A DNA stretch of 64,000 nucleotides from Trichopria drosophilae (GCA_030407085.1 CM059582.1:12071501-12135500); one strand, 5' to 3'. Shown: positions 13,157 to 24,243, counted from the stretch's first letter. Program-made: numbers and translations. Notes: generated by a model from the sequence alone, not told the origin.

Positions 13157-13554
13157 CGTTTTAACAATGCTTATAAAATTGCATATTTTTGTTTCTTAAC
13201 GAAAGAAACAATTAGAAAATGCAAGTGCATTAATATTTTTGGGCACTGCCAAACATCGGAATCGCGAAAGGAAAGTTAGGTTAGTTTTTGATGTTTATAC
13301 ACTCGGCGCATGCGCACAAGTCCGATTTTTATAAATTTTGAAAATGAATTTTCATTTCAACAATTTATTGACATTTTTTTATTCAGAAATATAATTGTCA
13401 TGTGATTTTGCATATCATTTTTGTTACTTCATCATATAATTATATAATTTGACAGCTCTTTTTCTCGTGCTCATGCGTCATTATGAGGGGGAGGGAGAAA
13501 CAGAAATGTAAGGTTATGTTTAGTTGGTCATTTATAAAGTGCTCTTAGTTAGTA
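13157..13554. promoter_or_regulatory. bidirectional promoter region of virilizer and ALR
   Basis: The start codons of the two divergent genes are 398 bp apart, so both promoters and 5' leaders must share this segment unless untranslated exons lie further away. A perfect 10-base palindrome GCGCATGCGC sits at 13306-13315, matching the known binding consensus of NRF-1 and its fly homologue Erect wing. The motif AGTTAGGTTAG at 13275-13285 is also present. No clear TATA box is placed. Use as a promoter is inferred from gene arrangement. Confidence 0.7.
13306..13315. promoter_or_regulatory. NRF-1/Ewg-type palindrome GCGCATGCGC
   Basis: Exact palindrome, extended to GGCGCATGCGCACA, 150 bp upstream of the virilizer start and 240 bp upstream of the ALR start. 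NRF-1 is known to drive genes for mitochondrial proteins, which fits ALR. Binding is inferred from sequence only. Confidence 0.6.
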
Positions 13555-16500
13555 ATGTTCACCGAAAAACCCTGCCGAACTTGTACCGATTTTAAAACAT
13601 GGGCAAAAATGCAACGAGATGCATTCAATACAGAAAAAGTAAATACTCTTAATTATAATTTAATCATTGTTCAATTAATGATGTAATTTTTTCATAATTT
13701 TGTCAACAATTTTTATTAATTATATTTATATTTTGCTTAATAATAATTTGCTCAGTTTGTAAAAGTGATATAATATAGTATAACATTGTGCTAGTTTGGA
13801 ATTCTTTTGTATTTGCGTTTGTATCCTTGGATTTGCCGAATGTATATTCAATTTAGTCGTTGCTGGTAAAGTTTTTATTTATTTATTTATTTTATCAAAC
13901 CAATGGGACAATGTCCCTTTTACAAAATTATGACATAAAATTAACAAGTATATAGCAAATAACAAAATATAAAATGAATAGGCATTAATAATACTGCAAT
14001 TGATCCGAAAGTGCGATTTTTTTTAATGTCATTACGTCCGTTACACGCTGAGAATTTTGTAATGAATTCCACATCCGACTTAATCGAGCAGAAATGGAGT
14101 GGTAACCAAAATTATTTATCGCCAACGCATTCGTTTTACATGTATTATAACCTCCCTCGTTTACTATCACAATACTCCTCAAGTCACTGCATGAGCCATC
14201 TAGATTGAGAAGTTTATGTGCTAACATTAAAGTAGAGTAAGAATGTAAAGATTTAATTGTGGGTGTACTGGTGATAATAGAAATGTTATGGTAATTATGG
14301 TCAAAATAACTCATTGGATTTCCCATCAAACTTTCTTTGAACCGATTCCATAACATTAATTTGATATCTCAAATATGGAGTCCATATAGGTGCACAGTAG
14401 GTTAAAATGGGCAAAACCAGAGACTTATTGCACAGTTTTCCAATCCTTAAAATCTATTGTAAATCTTTTAAGAAAACCTAGCGTCTTTGAGGCTTTGACG
14501 AAACTTAAATTAATATGATCGGAGAAAGAAAAGGCACTATCCATGATTACCCCTAGATCACGAAGTTTATCTACTTTAATGATACTTTTATCAATAATTT
14601 GATAATCAAAGACGTATGGAGATTGTGATCTGGTGAAGGTAATAATATTACACTTTAAAAACTTCAAGGACAGTGCATTCTTCTTGGCCCATAATAACAT
14701 AGAATCTAAGTCTCTTTGCATCGCTGAGCAATCAAATGGCGATTGAATGAGTTTGAATAACTTAATGTTATCTGCATATATCAGCAATCGAGAGAGATTT
14801 AAAGTCGAGTTAACATCATTTATGAATAAATTAAATAGTATGGGTCCTAAATGCGACCCCTGAGGAACACCAGAAGAAACCGTAATGGAATCTGACTTAA
14901 AATCATTCACCTTAACAATCTGTTTTCAATTGGTAATATATGAATTAATCCATTTTAAGAGCGATTCTGAAATTCCCATATTTTTAAGTTTAGAGATCAG
15001 TAATATATGATTCACTGAATCATTTTTGTTTTTTTATTAATTTATTCCTGGTTTATTTACAATCTGTCTGCATTGACAATAAGTAAATATTTAATAACAA
15101 TTAGAAGACTGTAACGTGTAGGTACTTTCCCAATGTTCAGTACAATTTAATTATTAATACGTTATATAATTACTATTACTATAGATTTTTGTCATTTTCG
15201 CGTTTTAGAAGTTACTTAAATGGTCGTAAATCGTGTTGTAAGGTCAGCGTTATTTAGCCCCTTCAATCTTGAGGCTGTGATTCTTTCGGATGATCTTGTA
15301 TGTACAAGAATATTAGGATGACTTTGTATTCGTTTATTGTACTTCACTGCGTGTGGAGTCTTTTCCTATTACATCATTTGGAACATACCATGGTGCATTG
15401 ACTATGTGCCTTAGCGTTTTAGATTGGAATCTTTCCAGAATGTTAATGTTAGTATTAGATGTTGATCCCTGCAACTGAGGAGGAAACCCTCTGCAATTTA
15501 GCTGACGCTGAACAGCCGTTGACAGTCCGGGCGCTTTATGAAATAATCGGTATTTCAGCCAATTTATAGCCGATTTATTTGAAACTTTACAGAAAACTTC
15601 TTGAAACACTAAGTAACAAATGTCTCACTGGAAGTTTGTTCAACTCTAAACTTCCCTCGACTCTTTTTGTTCAGGAATCTACAAGAGCGAGATTACGGAA
15701 CTGCTGTTGTTAATAAACAAAAATTATTAAACAACAACTGATTTCGACATCTGTTATTACTTTATAGGCTTCGCTAGAGTACAGGCTAGACGTGTATCAA
15801 ATTTCAAACGATTTCATCAATAATTGTCCAAGAAATGACAATTTATGTTTAAAAATGTAATTAAATTTACCGTTTCCAATTTTTGTAGTTTTGAATGTTT
15901 AATGTGAAAATTAATTGACGTATAAACAATTTATTAAGTAGAAGTTATTCGGTTTATCATTCTCAACATCTTGGCGATCTAAATGTATCCCAAGATATTT
16001 AACATGTTCCAATTGTGGAATATTTTTATTGATCATTGTTACTGGTGGACATACAGTGGCCCTCCCCTTATTTTAACTTTTCGAGTCAAGGAAGATGGCG
16101 GCTTCTTCCCTTATTTTACCGCTTCCCCTCATCCTCACCACTGGCAGTATGAGATAATAAAAACAGAGAGAGGAGATATACAGTAGTCCTCCCCTTAAGT
16201 TCTACTTTTCAGCTATTAAGATGGCGGCTTCTTCCCTTATGTTTAACTTTCCCCTAACCTCCACCACCAGTTTTTTGTGCTCCTCTTCCCGTCACGCGCA
16301 TGCGCATGTTTTCAGGCGGCATTAAAACGTCAGGTGGTGGGAGAGGCCGTGAGGGGTAAAATAAAACATATGGGAAGAAAGTCTTAAAACTTAAGGGGAG
16401 GACTACTGTAGTGGCGTCCTCCTTCACCTGTATTCGCAAGCGCAAATAGCAGTCCGCACTCTTTTGAACACTTTCAAATGGCGAATGGTGGGGGAACTCA

Positions 16501-17730
16501 CGAGGGGAAGAAGTTAACATAAGGGACGAAAAAAAGTTAAAATAAAGGACGCAGTTAAAATAATAGGAGTTAAAATAAGGGGAGGGCCACTGTACTCCAT
16601 TTCTCGTGGTGAAGGTGACGTGGGTAGATTTATTTTCATTTACTTCAAATCTCCAGTTGTAAAACCAGCACTGTAGTTTTTTTACATATTTCTGCAAATT
16701 TTTTGACGCTATTGTAGGAGTAGGATGTGACGATAGGATTGCTGTGTCGTCAGCAAGCTTGTAAAGTTAGTTAAATATATTAATGCAGACATCACTTGGT
16801 AGTGTTCTTATGTGCTTTCTTAGTTTCTTCTGCATTGAGCTTAGCGGTACGATTGTAAACATGTTCCGTGTTGCTGTTGTAAAGCTATTTATTATTTTTG
16901 CAGCGCAATAAGTAAAATATCTTTGTCGTGTGCTTCTTACAAATTGTGGTACAGTAGCCCTTCCCTTATTCTAATTTCCCTTACTCTAATGTATTCCCTT
17001 ATTCTAATTTTTTCTCTTCTCCTATTCTAATATTTCCCCTCACGCGTTCTTCCCACTGCCATGTGTGGACGTGTGGATTTTCTATAAATACAAATAACGG
17101 CGCATGCGCAACAAAAGAAAAAGAGACAAAAGCCTAAGTAGTGGGGGCGAGGAGAAAATTAGATTAAGGGAAGAAGGCCGCCATCTTGCCTGACTGGACA
17201 AATTAGAATAAGGGAAGGACTACTGTACTTTGAATTTTCAATTTGCAGAAGTTCTAGATATTATATTATTTGCTTCAGGCTCTATGTTGCATAGTACATT
17301 CTCACTTAAGCAATGCTGTAAAGCCGCTATAAAAAATTTCTGTCTTAAATTAGTTATACAGTAAAACCCCCCTTACTTGAACACTCGCTTTCTTGAACAC
17401 CCCGTCTATTTGAACAAAATAACCTCGTTTGTTTGAACGATTTCTACTTCCCCTTACCCCCACTACTCGCTCTTACGCGGATACAAATTCCAATGCGCGT
17501 GCGCTACTCACGCCGGACGGGTATATTGCGTGAGGAGTAGGGACAACTGTTAGCGTTCAAATAAACGGGGTCGGAGGGGAAATGCCGGCTCGACCCTGTT
17601 CAAGTAAGAGGGGTTTTACTGTATTACTATTTTTATAAAGTTGTATAGTTGAGTGGCTTCTCTTTTTTCTAAAAATCACTTTTAGCAGAGTATTTTGCGT
17701 TGTCTGGAGTACATTGTCTCTACTTCCACC

Positions 17731-17798
<68 letters not shown>

Positions 17799-20700
17799 GG
17801 TGTCCGAAAAGTATGGAAACACTCAAATATCTCGGAAAATCGACATCGAATCGTAAAAGTAAAAATACACGTATTCAATGGTTTCAAGAGAGCTATCCAG
17901 TGACACCTAACACAACCCCCCACCCCCACCCGCTGGGGGTGATAGAGGGGGTAACTTAAAAATTTTAAATGGGAACCCCCAATTTTTATTGCAGATTTTG
18001 CTTCCTCAGAAAAAGTTACGTAAATTTTGCCTACCATTATAATTGTTTTTGTTGACAGATGGCGCTGTAATCAACGAAATTAAAAAATTATTCTAAAAAG
18101 TTTTAAAAATCTCGCGAAAAACACAACGGATCAAAAAAGTAAAAACACACGTATTTAATGGTTTCAAGAGAGCTATCCAGTGACACCTAACACGACCCCC
18201 CACCCCCACAGGCTGGGGGTGATGGAGGGGGAAACTTAAAAATTTTAAATGGGAACTCCCAAATTTTATTGCAGATTTCTCTTCTTCAGAAAAAGTTACG
18301 TAAATTTTACCTATTATAATTATTTTTGTTAACAGATGGAGCTGCAATCAGCGAACCACGTACCTGGAATAGCGGACCACGTTTCCAAAATTTTAAATGA
18401 CGTCTTTTGCCTTTAAATATTTCAAAGTTCACCGATTCTTACCGCGAGGAGGTAGACGATTTTGAGAATCTTTTTTTTTTATTTTTGTATATTTTTTTTT
18501 TGTTTTTACCTTTTATTTGTTTTTTTTTTATTTTTTTAATTTTTTTTCTATTTTAAAGTTTAAATTTTCCTTCGCTTCTATTTTCTTTACTGGATTTTTA
18601 ACATGTCTATGCCCACTAATTTATAAGATGTTCGAATTGAAGTCCTTCAGCAACTTGACAATATCCCAATCGTGCATAGAAGTTATCATAAACTTTTTGC
18701 AGCATTTCTTGAGATACTGTATTAGAACCTTGAATTATTTTTTCTTTCAACTCATCAATGTCTTTTGGTTTCGTTTCGTAGACCTTGTTCTTCAAGAAAC
18801 CCCAGTAAAAATAGTCCAGAGGAGTTAGATCAGGTGACCTCGGTGGCCACTCGATCGAACCCCTCCTACCAATCCAACGTCGGGGGAAAATATTATTTAA
18901 TAGATTGCGTACAATCAAACCAAAATGACAAGGAGCTCCATCCTGTTGAAACCAGACATTATCAAACGCTATACCAGCAATATTTCGTATTGCCGGTATA
19001 ATCTGGTTATTTAACAAATTACAGTACCTTTCAGCCGTGAAATTCTCTTCAACGAAGAAAGGCCCAACAATTTGATTGCACAAAATGCCAGCCCAAACAT
19101 TGATTTTCTGTGGATGTTGTGTGTGAGTATCTCTCATCCAATGAGGATTTTCGTCCGACCAATATCGTAGGTTGTGCCTATTAACTTCTCCACTCAACTG
19201 AAACGTAGCTTCATCAGAGAAGCATATCCAGAAAGGAAATAATTCATTTTCGTCACAACGTCTCATCATTTCCTCACAAAATTCTAATCTCCGATCGAAG
19301 TCATCTTCCGAAAGTTCTTGTACATATTTTATTTTATATGGATGGAACTTATTTGCTTTTAATATTTCATGGACAGACGATTTGCCGATACCAGTGGCTT
19401 GCGCAATCTTTCTTACCGAAGTATGGACGTCCTCAACGACACTTGCACAGACCGCTAAACTGTTGTCTTCGTTCGTGGACGTTTTTGGTCTTCCTGATTT
19501 TGGTCGATCATTGACAGAGCCAGTATCTTGAAACCGAGAAACAGTCTTACAAACAGTTGATTTGCAAATAGGTAGACGATCAGGATGGGTATCATTAAAT
19601 TGGCGGACGACTTGTTCGTATGTTCTTTTTTTATCGCCGCATCCTCGCAGAATAAGGATTTCGATCCTTTCTTTTTGTGTCAAAGACATAGTATGCCAAA
19701 TTACAACAGGAGGCAGAATACAGAATGTATCGAAATGGAAGAAATATGAAGCAAAGAATGAAGAAATAAAAGAAATATAAAAAATTAGAAGAAATTCAAA
19801 TGTTAGAGAAACATTACATTAAGTATCAAATAGCGAGAACGAAGAGAATTGCGATTTTTTGCGGTACGAATTTGACCAAGTTTTCGACAAGAGTGACGCT
19901 CGCATGTGTAATTTTCACAAAGCTGAAAAATAACCGAGACCTTGACTCATTCAAACAATAGAGCTTAACTAATACTAAGACGTGCTGTTTTGATTTGGAC
20001 GCTGACGATGTTCGATTATTGACTACTTTCTCTGTAACACTGGCAGTTGAAAAAATCGACCGAGTGTATGCAATGGGTTTCCGCAAGCGATACCTACAGT
20101 ACTTTCACACAAGTATACAAAATCACAGTCATGCAAGAAAGCCATAACACCATATGCGGATTTGGTCACCATTTACGCTATTCGGATACACGACATTCAC
20201 TTCCTCGTAGAATAAGGATGTCGATTCTTCATTTTTCTGTCAAAAACTTTGTATGCACAATTACAAGGGGGGAGCGAATAAAGAATTTTAATATCTGGAA
20301 GAAAAGGTAAGCAAATACATTAAAAAAAAACATAAAAAAATTTAATAGTGAAGAATAAAAAAAAGGTAAAAAACAGAAATCAAATAAAAAAAAAAGTAAA
20401 ACAGAAGATTCTCAAAATCGTCTACCTCCTCGCGGTGAGAATCGGTAAACTAGAAATATTTAAAGGCAAAAGACGTTATTTAAAATTCTGAAAACGTGGT
20501 ATGCTATTCCATGTACGTCAAGTTAAATATTTTTTAGTAATTTTTTAATTTCGCAGATTGCAGCTCCATCTGTTAACAAAAATAATTATAATAGGTAAAA
20601 TTTACGTAACTTTTTCTGAAGAAGAGAAATCTGCAATAAAATTTGGGAGTTCCCATTTAAAATTTTTAAGTTTCCCCCTCCATCACCCCCAGCCTGTGGG

Positions 20701-23700
20701 GGTGGGGGGTCGTGTTAGGTGTCACTGGATAGCTCTCTTGAAACCATTAAATACGTGTGTTTTTACTTTTTTGATCCGTTGTGTTTTTCGCGAGATTTTT
20801 AAAACTTTTTAGAATAATTTTTTAATTTCGTTGATTACAGCGCCATCTGTCAACAAAAACAATTATAATGGTAGGCAAAATTTACGTAACTGTTTCTGAG
20901 GAAGCAAAATCTGCAATAAAAATTGGGGGTTCCCATTTAAAATTTTGAAGTTACCCCCTCTATCACCCCCAGCGGGTGGGGGTGGGGGGTTGTGTTAGGT
21001 GTCACTGGATAGCTCTCTTGAAACCATTGAATACGTGTGTTTTTACTTTTTTGATCCGTTGTGTTTTTCGCGAGATTTTTAAAACTTTTTAGAATAATTT
21101 TTTAATTTCGTTGATTACAGCGCCATCTGTCAACAAAAACAATTATAATGGTAGGCAAAATTTACGTAACTTTTTCTGAGGAAGCAAAATCTGCAATAAA
21201 AATTGGGGGTTCCCATTTAAAATTTTTAAGTTACCCCCTCTATCACCCCCAGCGGGTGGGGGTGGGGGGTTGTGTTAGGTGTCACTGGATAGCTCTCTTG
21301 AAACCATTGAATACGTGTATTTTTACTTTTTCGATTCGATGTCGATTTTCCGAGATATTTGAGTGTTTCCATACTTTTCGGACACCCTGTATATATATAT
21401 ATATATATATATATAAACAGGCCAAAATAGGTGCTAGTAAAAAATTCTGTGGCCCGGAACCGGCCATAGGAATAAATTCCAAAGTAGCAAAAAAACTACT
21501 TAGGAACTCAATAATAAAGAATGCTAAGGAAAACTGGTGCATAATAACAAACCCTAGACACTCAAAAGCACTCATAGAAGGCTACAACGGATCAAAAGCC
21601 TTGGAAATCACCAGCTCAAACAGAAATACAGCAACAGCAGTAACAAGAGTGCTAACAGGACACTGTCGCCTAAAAAAGCATGCCCTAAGAATGGGGCTGA
21701 CAGACACCACACTTTGTCGCTTCTGTCTAAGTGGAGAGGAAACTCCAGCACACTTACTAACATTCTGCACAGCGACCTGTTAGAAACGTAAATCAATCTT
21801 CGGGAAAGACTTCCTTACCGCAGGAGAAATAAAAAACTACTCATTCAGTAGCACTGTAGCATTTATTGCTGCAATAAATTTTTTTCACCCTTTAAAAAAT
21901 TGGTTTGTTCCATAAAATTTTATTTTGTTTTTTAAATGGAATTTTTAAAAATCCATACGTAATTATTTAGAAAATTTGTTTTTATATTCACCCTATTTTT
22001 TTTGAGTTTTTTAGCTAAAATTTATGGGTCAAACAAATTTTGCACACTTTTTATTCTATCATCACTGAACTTCTCGTAAAAAAATGACTAAAGAAATAAT
22101 GTTTTCAAATTTTTTAACCTTTGACTGCCACGAGAATTTCACAAAAAATGCCCAAAATGACGCTGATTACGAATCTGAAGTCAGATTTTTAAAATTCAAA
22201 ATGGCGGATACAACATGGCGAACAAATTTTCCATATTCCAACCATTTCGCTTGAAATTTGTTACTCGGGGGTTTTCGGGGTCCCTGATTACGAGTTTGAA
22301 GTTGGATTTTGAAAATTTTTCAACCAAAATGGTTCCATTTTTGGAAAATTTCTCCGCCATATTGTGTCCGTTATTTTAAATTTTCAAAATATATCATCAG
22401 ATTTGTAATCAGGGACCTCGAAAACCCTCCGAATAACAAGTTTCAAGCAGAATGGTTAGAATTTTCCAAAAAGTGTCCGCCGTATTGGATCCGCCATTCT
22501 GAATTTCCAAAATCTGACCTTAGATTCGTAATCAGCGACCCCGAAAACCCCCGAGTATCAAATTTCAAGCGGTTTTATAAACTTTTTATGCATAAATTGA
22601 TTGAACACAATGTTATACGCCATGACTAAAATTTTACAAAAATTTTGATAAAAATTACCATTTTCGTGGATTTATATATTTTGTTTGACACAGCGATTAT
22701 GAAAATGGACAACGTCATCATATTCAGTACACCTTAAACTGTCTAGAAATGGATTTTGTTTTATTTTACATAAATTGTAGAATTTGTTAGACTGCTTTAT
22801 ATCTCATGACAAAGATTTACCTTTTTCTGGCAGACTGGGAAAAGTCCAAAATGACAAAGATCTACGTCATTGGCAGTCAAGGGGTTAAAGATGTATTTCA
22901 TAGAGTTGATTTTGAAGGTGGTGCTTCCCCTTAATTCATAATTGAATATTTATTTTGAAAATCTGGCAACGGATTCGTAATCAGAGACCCTGGAAACCCC
23001 CAAGTAACAAAATAGCAAATATCTTGAAAAACATTGCTGATGCAGATGTTTGTTTTTGAAGAACGTGAATTTTTCCATTTGTTTATTTATACAATCTAAA
23101 TAATAAACAACAATGTCTGTTTAGCCATTTATATGTGTTATTTTATCAATAAAGTTACAGAAAGTCGTAAAACAAAATTGGAATGAACGGGTTGACTAAA
23201 ATTAAAAAAAAAACAAAGAAATTGAGGAGTAACGTTGGTATGTTGGAATTCAAAGGGTTAAATATATTATTGGAGGTTAGCATATTGAGGTTACTTGTAT
23301 TTTGTGCTTTTGAAACGATCACACATGTTGGAAATAATGTTTGTTTGAAAATGGCGGTGTGCCATTCAAATTACGCAAGTGCTTTTCAAATGCAAGCACT
23401 TTTTTTTTTGACTTCTCTTGTGAATACATTCTTCAATGACGTCTCCTTTTTCTGGGTACAATATTCTGACTTTTTACTCATAACAATTAAAAGTACGCTT
23501 CATATGAGCAAAAATGAACTAAAATTATATTTTCGAAAAAACGAGTGACATGTTTAGCCTTTCTGAAAAAGGCACGTGGTTTTATTATGGTGCAAATTTT
23601 TTATTTTTTTGTCTATTATTACGTGTAAAAATTTCCGTTAGATCAAAGAAACGTTGAAATCGCTACAGGACCAAACATAAATAAAAATTCTTCATTTTAT

Positions 23701-24243
23701 GCGTTTTTGACATATTTTTCAGTTTCGAAGGGATGAATTCTGTATTTTTACCTATCAATTAGAACAGTTATTTATGAATTTAATTGTATCATATGTACTG
23801 GGTGACTATGCCTGGTAATTTTATTATACGTTATGTTTTAGGAAAAAGAAGAAAAAGTTGAACCGAAAATCAAGCCAGTAAGCTTGCCAGAACCTCCGCG
23901 AGATAATTGTCCACTGGATAAAGATGAACTCGGATCCAAAACTTGGGCATTCCTACATACTATGGCAGCGTACTATCCGGACAATCCAACAACAGAACAA
24001 AGAAAAGATATGAAAACATTTTTTTACCTCTTATCAAAATTCTATCCTTGTAATACGTGTGCAGAAGACCTGCAGGAACAGTTGAAAACTTCGCCACCAA
24101 GGACAGATTCGCAAAAGGTGTTAAGTCGATGGCTCTGTACCATTCATAACGAAGTCAACAAAAAGTTAGGGAAACCTCTGTTTGATTGTAAACTTGTAAA
24201 TCAACGATGGCGAGACGGTTGGCTCGATGGGTCTTGTGATTGA
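13555..24243 (+). CDS. Gfer: FAD-linked sulfhydryl oxidase ALR (Erv1 family), two exons
   Basis: Exon 1 is 13555-13638 (28 codons, donor AAA|GTAAAT), containing [11 protein letters not shown], the amino-terminal CxxC shuttle of ALR. Exon 2 is 23842-24243 (acceptor TTTTAG), joined in phase 0. The protein is about 161 residues. Exon 2 shows the Erv/ALR domain: [17 protein letters not shown], the active-site pair [10 protein letters not shown], the FAD-contact motif HNEVN, the structural C-x16-C pair, and the ending [12 protein letters not shown]. Family knowledge: this enzyme works in the mitochondrial intermembrane space, reoxidising Mia40 and passing electrons to cytochrome c. All key cysteines are present. 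The 10.2 kb intron is almost wholly transposons. The gene is divergent from virilizer and ends 177 bp from the stop of the facing TMEM145-like gene. Start choice rests on the ATG just before the conserved CxxC. Confidence 0.96.
13860..15030 (-). mobile_element. non-LTR retrotransposon fragment (reverse transcriptase), 5' truncated
   Basis: Minus-strand reading gives RT motifs: [20 protein letters not shown] near 14860 and [11 protein letters not shown] near 14765, the latter with the second catalytic Asp of YADD changed to Asn. Upstream, [20 protein letters not shown] is interrupted by a stop near 14925. The 3' end is a TAAATAAATAAA-type tail near 13875; the 5' side is cut at about 15030. It is a dead copy in the ALR intron. 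Confidence 0.85.
16054..16592. mobile_element. pogo-like MITE, outer element of a nested pair
   Basis: Ends are inverted copies of CAGTGGCCCTCCCCTTATTT and each is flanked by TA (16052-53 and 16593-94). Removing the inner MITE leaves about 309 bp. It splits the Jockey-like LINE. TA duplication and CAGT ends fit pogo/Tc1-mariner non-autonomous elements. Confidence 0.9.
16181..16408. mobile_element. pogo-like MITE nested in another MITE, with GCGCATGCGC
   Basis: Terminal repeats CAGTAGTCCTCCCCTTAAGT, flanked by TA at 16179-80 and 16409-10; length 228 bp. It contains the palindrome GCGCATGCGC at 16296-16305. It is inserted in the MITE at 16054-16592, so it is younger. Confidence 0.9.
16775..17356 (-). 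pseudogene. carboxy-terminal fragment of another LINE ORF2, interrupted by a MITE
   Basis: With the 16952-17225 MITE removed, the minus strand reads through [15 protein letters not shown] and, past one stop, [20 protein letters not shown] and [16 protein letters not shown]. This arrangement resembles carboxy termini of CR1-like and related non-LTR retrotransposons. Clade is uncertain. Confidence 0.6.
16952..17225. mobile_element. pogo-like MITE (274 bp) with GCGCATGCGC
   Basis: Left end CAGTAGCCCTTCCCTTATTC, right end its inverted near-copy; TA on both sides (16950-51, 17226-27). Carries GCGCATGCGC at 17100-17109. Confidence 0.9.
17359..17621. mobile_element. pogo-like MITE (263 bp), twin of the copy at 57417
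   Basis: Ends CAGTAAAACCCCCCTTACTT inverted, TA flanks at 17357-58 and 17622-23. The body is nearly identical to 57417-57679, which is also 263 bp long. It contains GCGCGTGCGC at 17495-17504. Confidence 0.92.
17733..17795. repeat. (AT)n microsatellite, left flank of transposon
   Basis: About 63 bp of pure AT dinucleotides directly abutting the mariner-superfamily element. A second (TA)n run at 21390-21415 is on the other side, so the transposon landed within a TA microsatellite. Confidence 0.97.
17796..21389 (-). mobile_element. Tc1/mariner-superfamily DNA transposon with long composite TIRs
   Basis: Both ends read CAGGGTGTCCGAAAAGTATG in inverted orientation with TA on each side. The inverted arms are long: about 17796-18471 on the left and 20405-21389 on the right. 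Each arm is built from a tandem unit of about 280 bp containing a C-rich stretch near AGCTATCCAGTGACACCTAA; the left arm has two units (17885, 18166) and the right three (20717, 20997, 21278). The 357-codon transposase lies between, on the minus strand. At 20190-20300 there is a degraded second copy of sequence from the start of the transposase. Total 3594 bp, large for the superfamily. Confidence 0.93.
18616..19689 (-). CDS. transposase of the IS630/Tc1/mariner superfamily, apparently intact, D,D36D
   Basis: A single frame of 357 codons. Residues 1-115 form the paired helix-turn-helix DNA-binding part, with the linker [14 protein letters not shown] at about 57-70. The catalytic triad is D159 (CFSDEATF), D250 ([11 protein letters not shown]) and D287 ([11 protein letters not shown]), with 36 residues between the last two. 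NVWAGI at 197-202 is typical of the superfamily. No internal stop or frameshift is seen, and both inverted ends remain, so mobility is possible though unproven. In classical mariner the last spacing is 34, in maT-type elements 37. The enzyme would excise and insert the element at TA sites. It sits inside the ALR intron, opposite to that gene's strand. Confidence 0.92.
   Translation of the reverse strand: MSLTQKERIEILILRGCGDKKRTYEQVVRQFNDTHPDRLPICKSTVCKTVSRFQDTGSVNDRPKSGRPKTSTNEDNSLAVCASVVEDVHTSVRKIAQATGIGKSSVHEILKANKFHPYKIKYVQELSEDDFDRRLEFCEEMMRRCDENELFPFWICFSDEATFQLSGEVNRHNLRYWSDENPHWMRDTHTQHPQKINVWAGILCNQIVGPFFVEENFTAERYCNLLNNQIIPAIRNIAGIAFDNVWFQQDGAPCHFGLIVRNLLNNIFPRRWIGRRGSIEWPPRSPDLTPLDYFYWGFLKNKVYETKPKDIDELKEKIIQGSNTVSQEMLQKVYDNFYARLGYCQVAEGLQFEHLIN
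21390..21415. repeat. (TA)n microsatellite, right flank of transposon
   Basis: About 26 bp of TA dinucleotides; remainder of the microsatellite split by the transposon insertion. Confidence 0.95.
21416..21880 (+). pseudogene. LINE ORF2 carboxy-terminal fragment (post-RNase H, CCHC-like)
   Basis: Plus-strand reading contains [19 protein letters not shown], then [19 protein letters not shown], a Cys/His cluster typical of the region after the RNase H domain in Jockey- and R1-like elements. The frame stops at 21781 but the downstream [14 protein letters not shown] continues a plausible ending. No reverse transcriptase is adjacent; the 5' part is missing. Confidence 0.75.
22118..22884. mobile_element. 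palindromic TTAA-flanked (piggyBac-like) MITE built of CCGCCATTTTG modules
   Basis: The outer ends are CCTTTGACTGCCA and inverted TGGCAGTCAAGGGG, flanked by TTAA at 22114-17 and 22885-88. Inside, modules with AAAATTCAAAATGGCGGAT and CTGATTACGAATCTGAAG run forward to about 22330, then the same modules run in reverse to 22570, so the core can fold back on itself. There is no coding capacity. TTAA duplication is characteristic of piggyBac. Confidence 0.8.
22885..23841. other. remainder of ALR intron, no gene recognised
   Basis: AT-rich sequence with one short trace of the module family (CGGATTCGTAATCAGAGACC near 22971). An open frame of 121 codons at 23183 starts in low-complexity Lys codons and resembles no protein known to me. 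The 3' end is the polypyrimidine-poor acceptor TTATGTTTTAG of ALR exon 2. Confidence 0.6.

Larger units (their letters stand above)
15031..16770 (-). mobile_element. Jockey-like LINE fragment, interrupted by MITEs
   Basis: In minus orientation the RT motif [12 protein letters not shown] lies near 16735, followed by [20 protein letters not shown] (to about 16635). After the MITE at 16054-16592 the reading resumes with [15 protein letters not shown] near 16010. The end near 15430-15370 reads [20 protein letters not shown], typical of the Jockey clade carboxy terminus. The 3' end is an A-rich tail near 15031, abutting the previous LINE. Several frame breaks show it is inactive. Confidence 0.85.

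Noticed and set aside
17557..18037. Frames containing YIYIYIY runs
   Set aside because: Translation of the (TA)n microsatellite joined to transposon arm sequence.
18093..21575. Frames of 84-211 codons repeated in the arms of the 17796 transposon
   Set aside because: They are readings of the inverted 280-bp arm units; the only coding region of the element is the transposase, and the longest joins arm sequence to the neighbouring LINE piece.
23183..23548. 121-codon plus-strand frame in the ALR intron
   Set aside because: Low-complexity start, no motif, and lies within an intron; probably chance.
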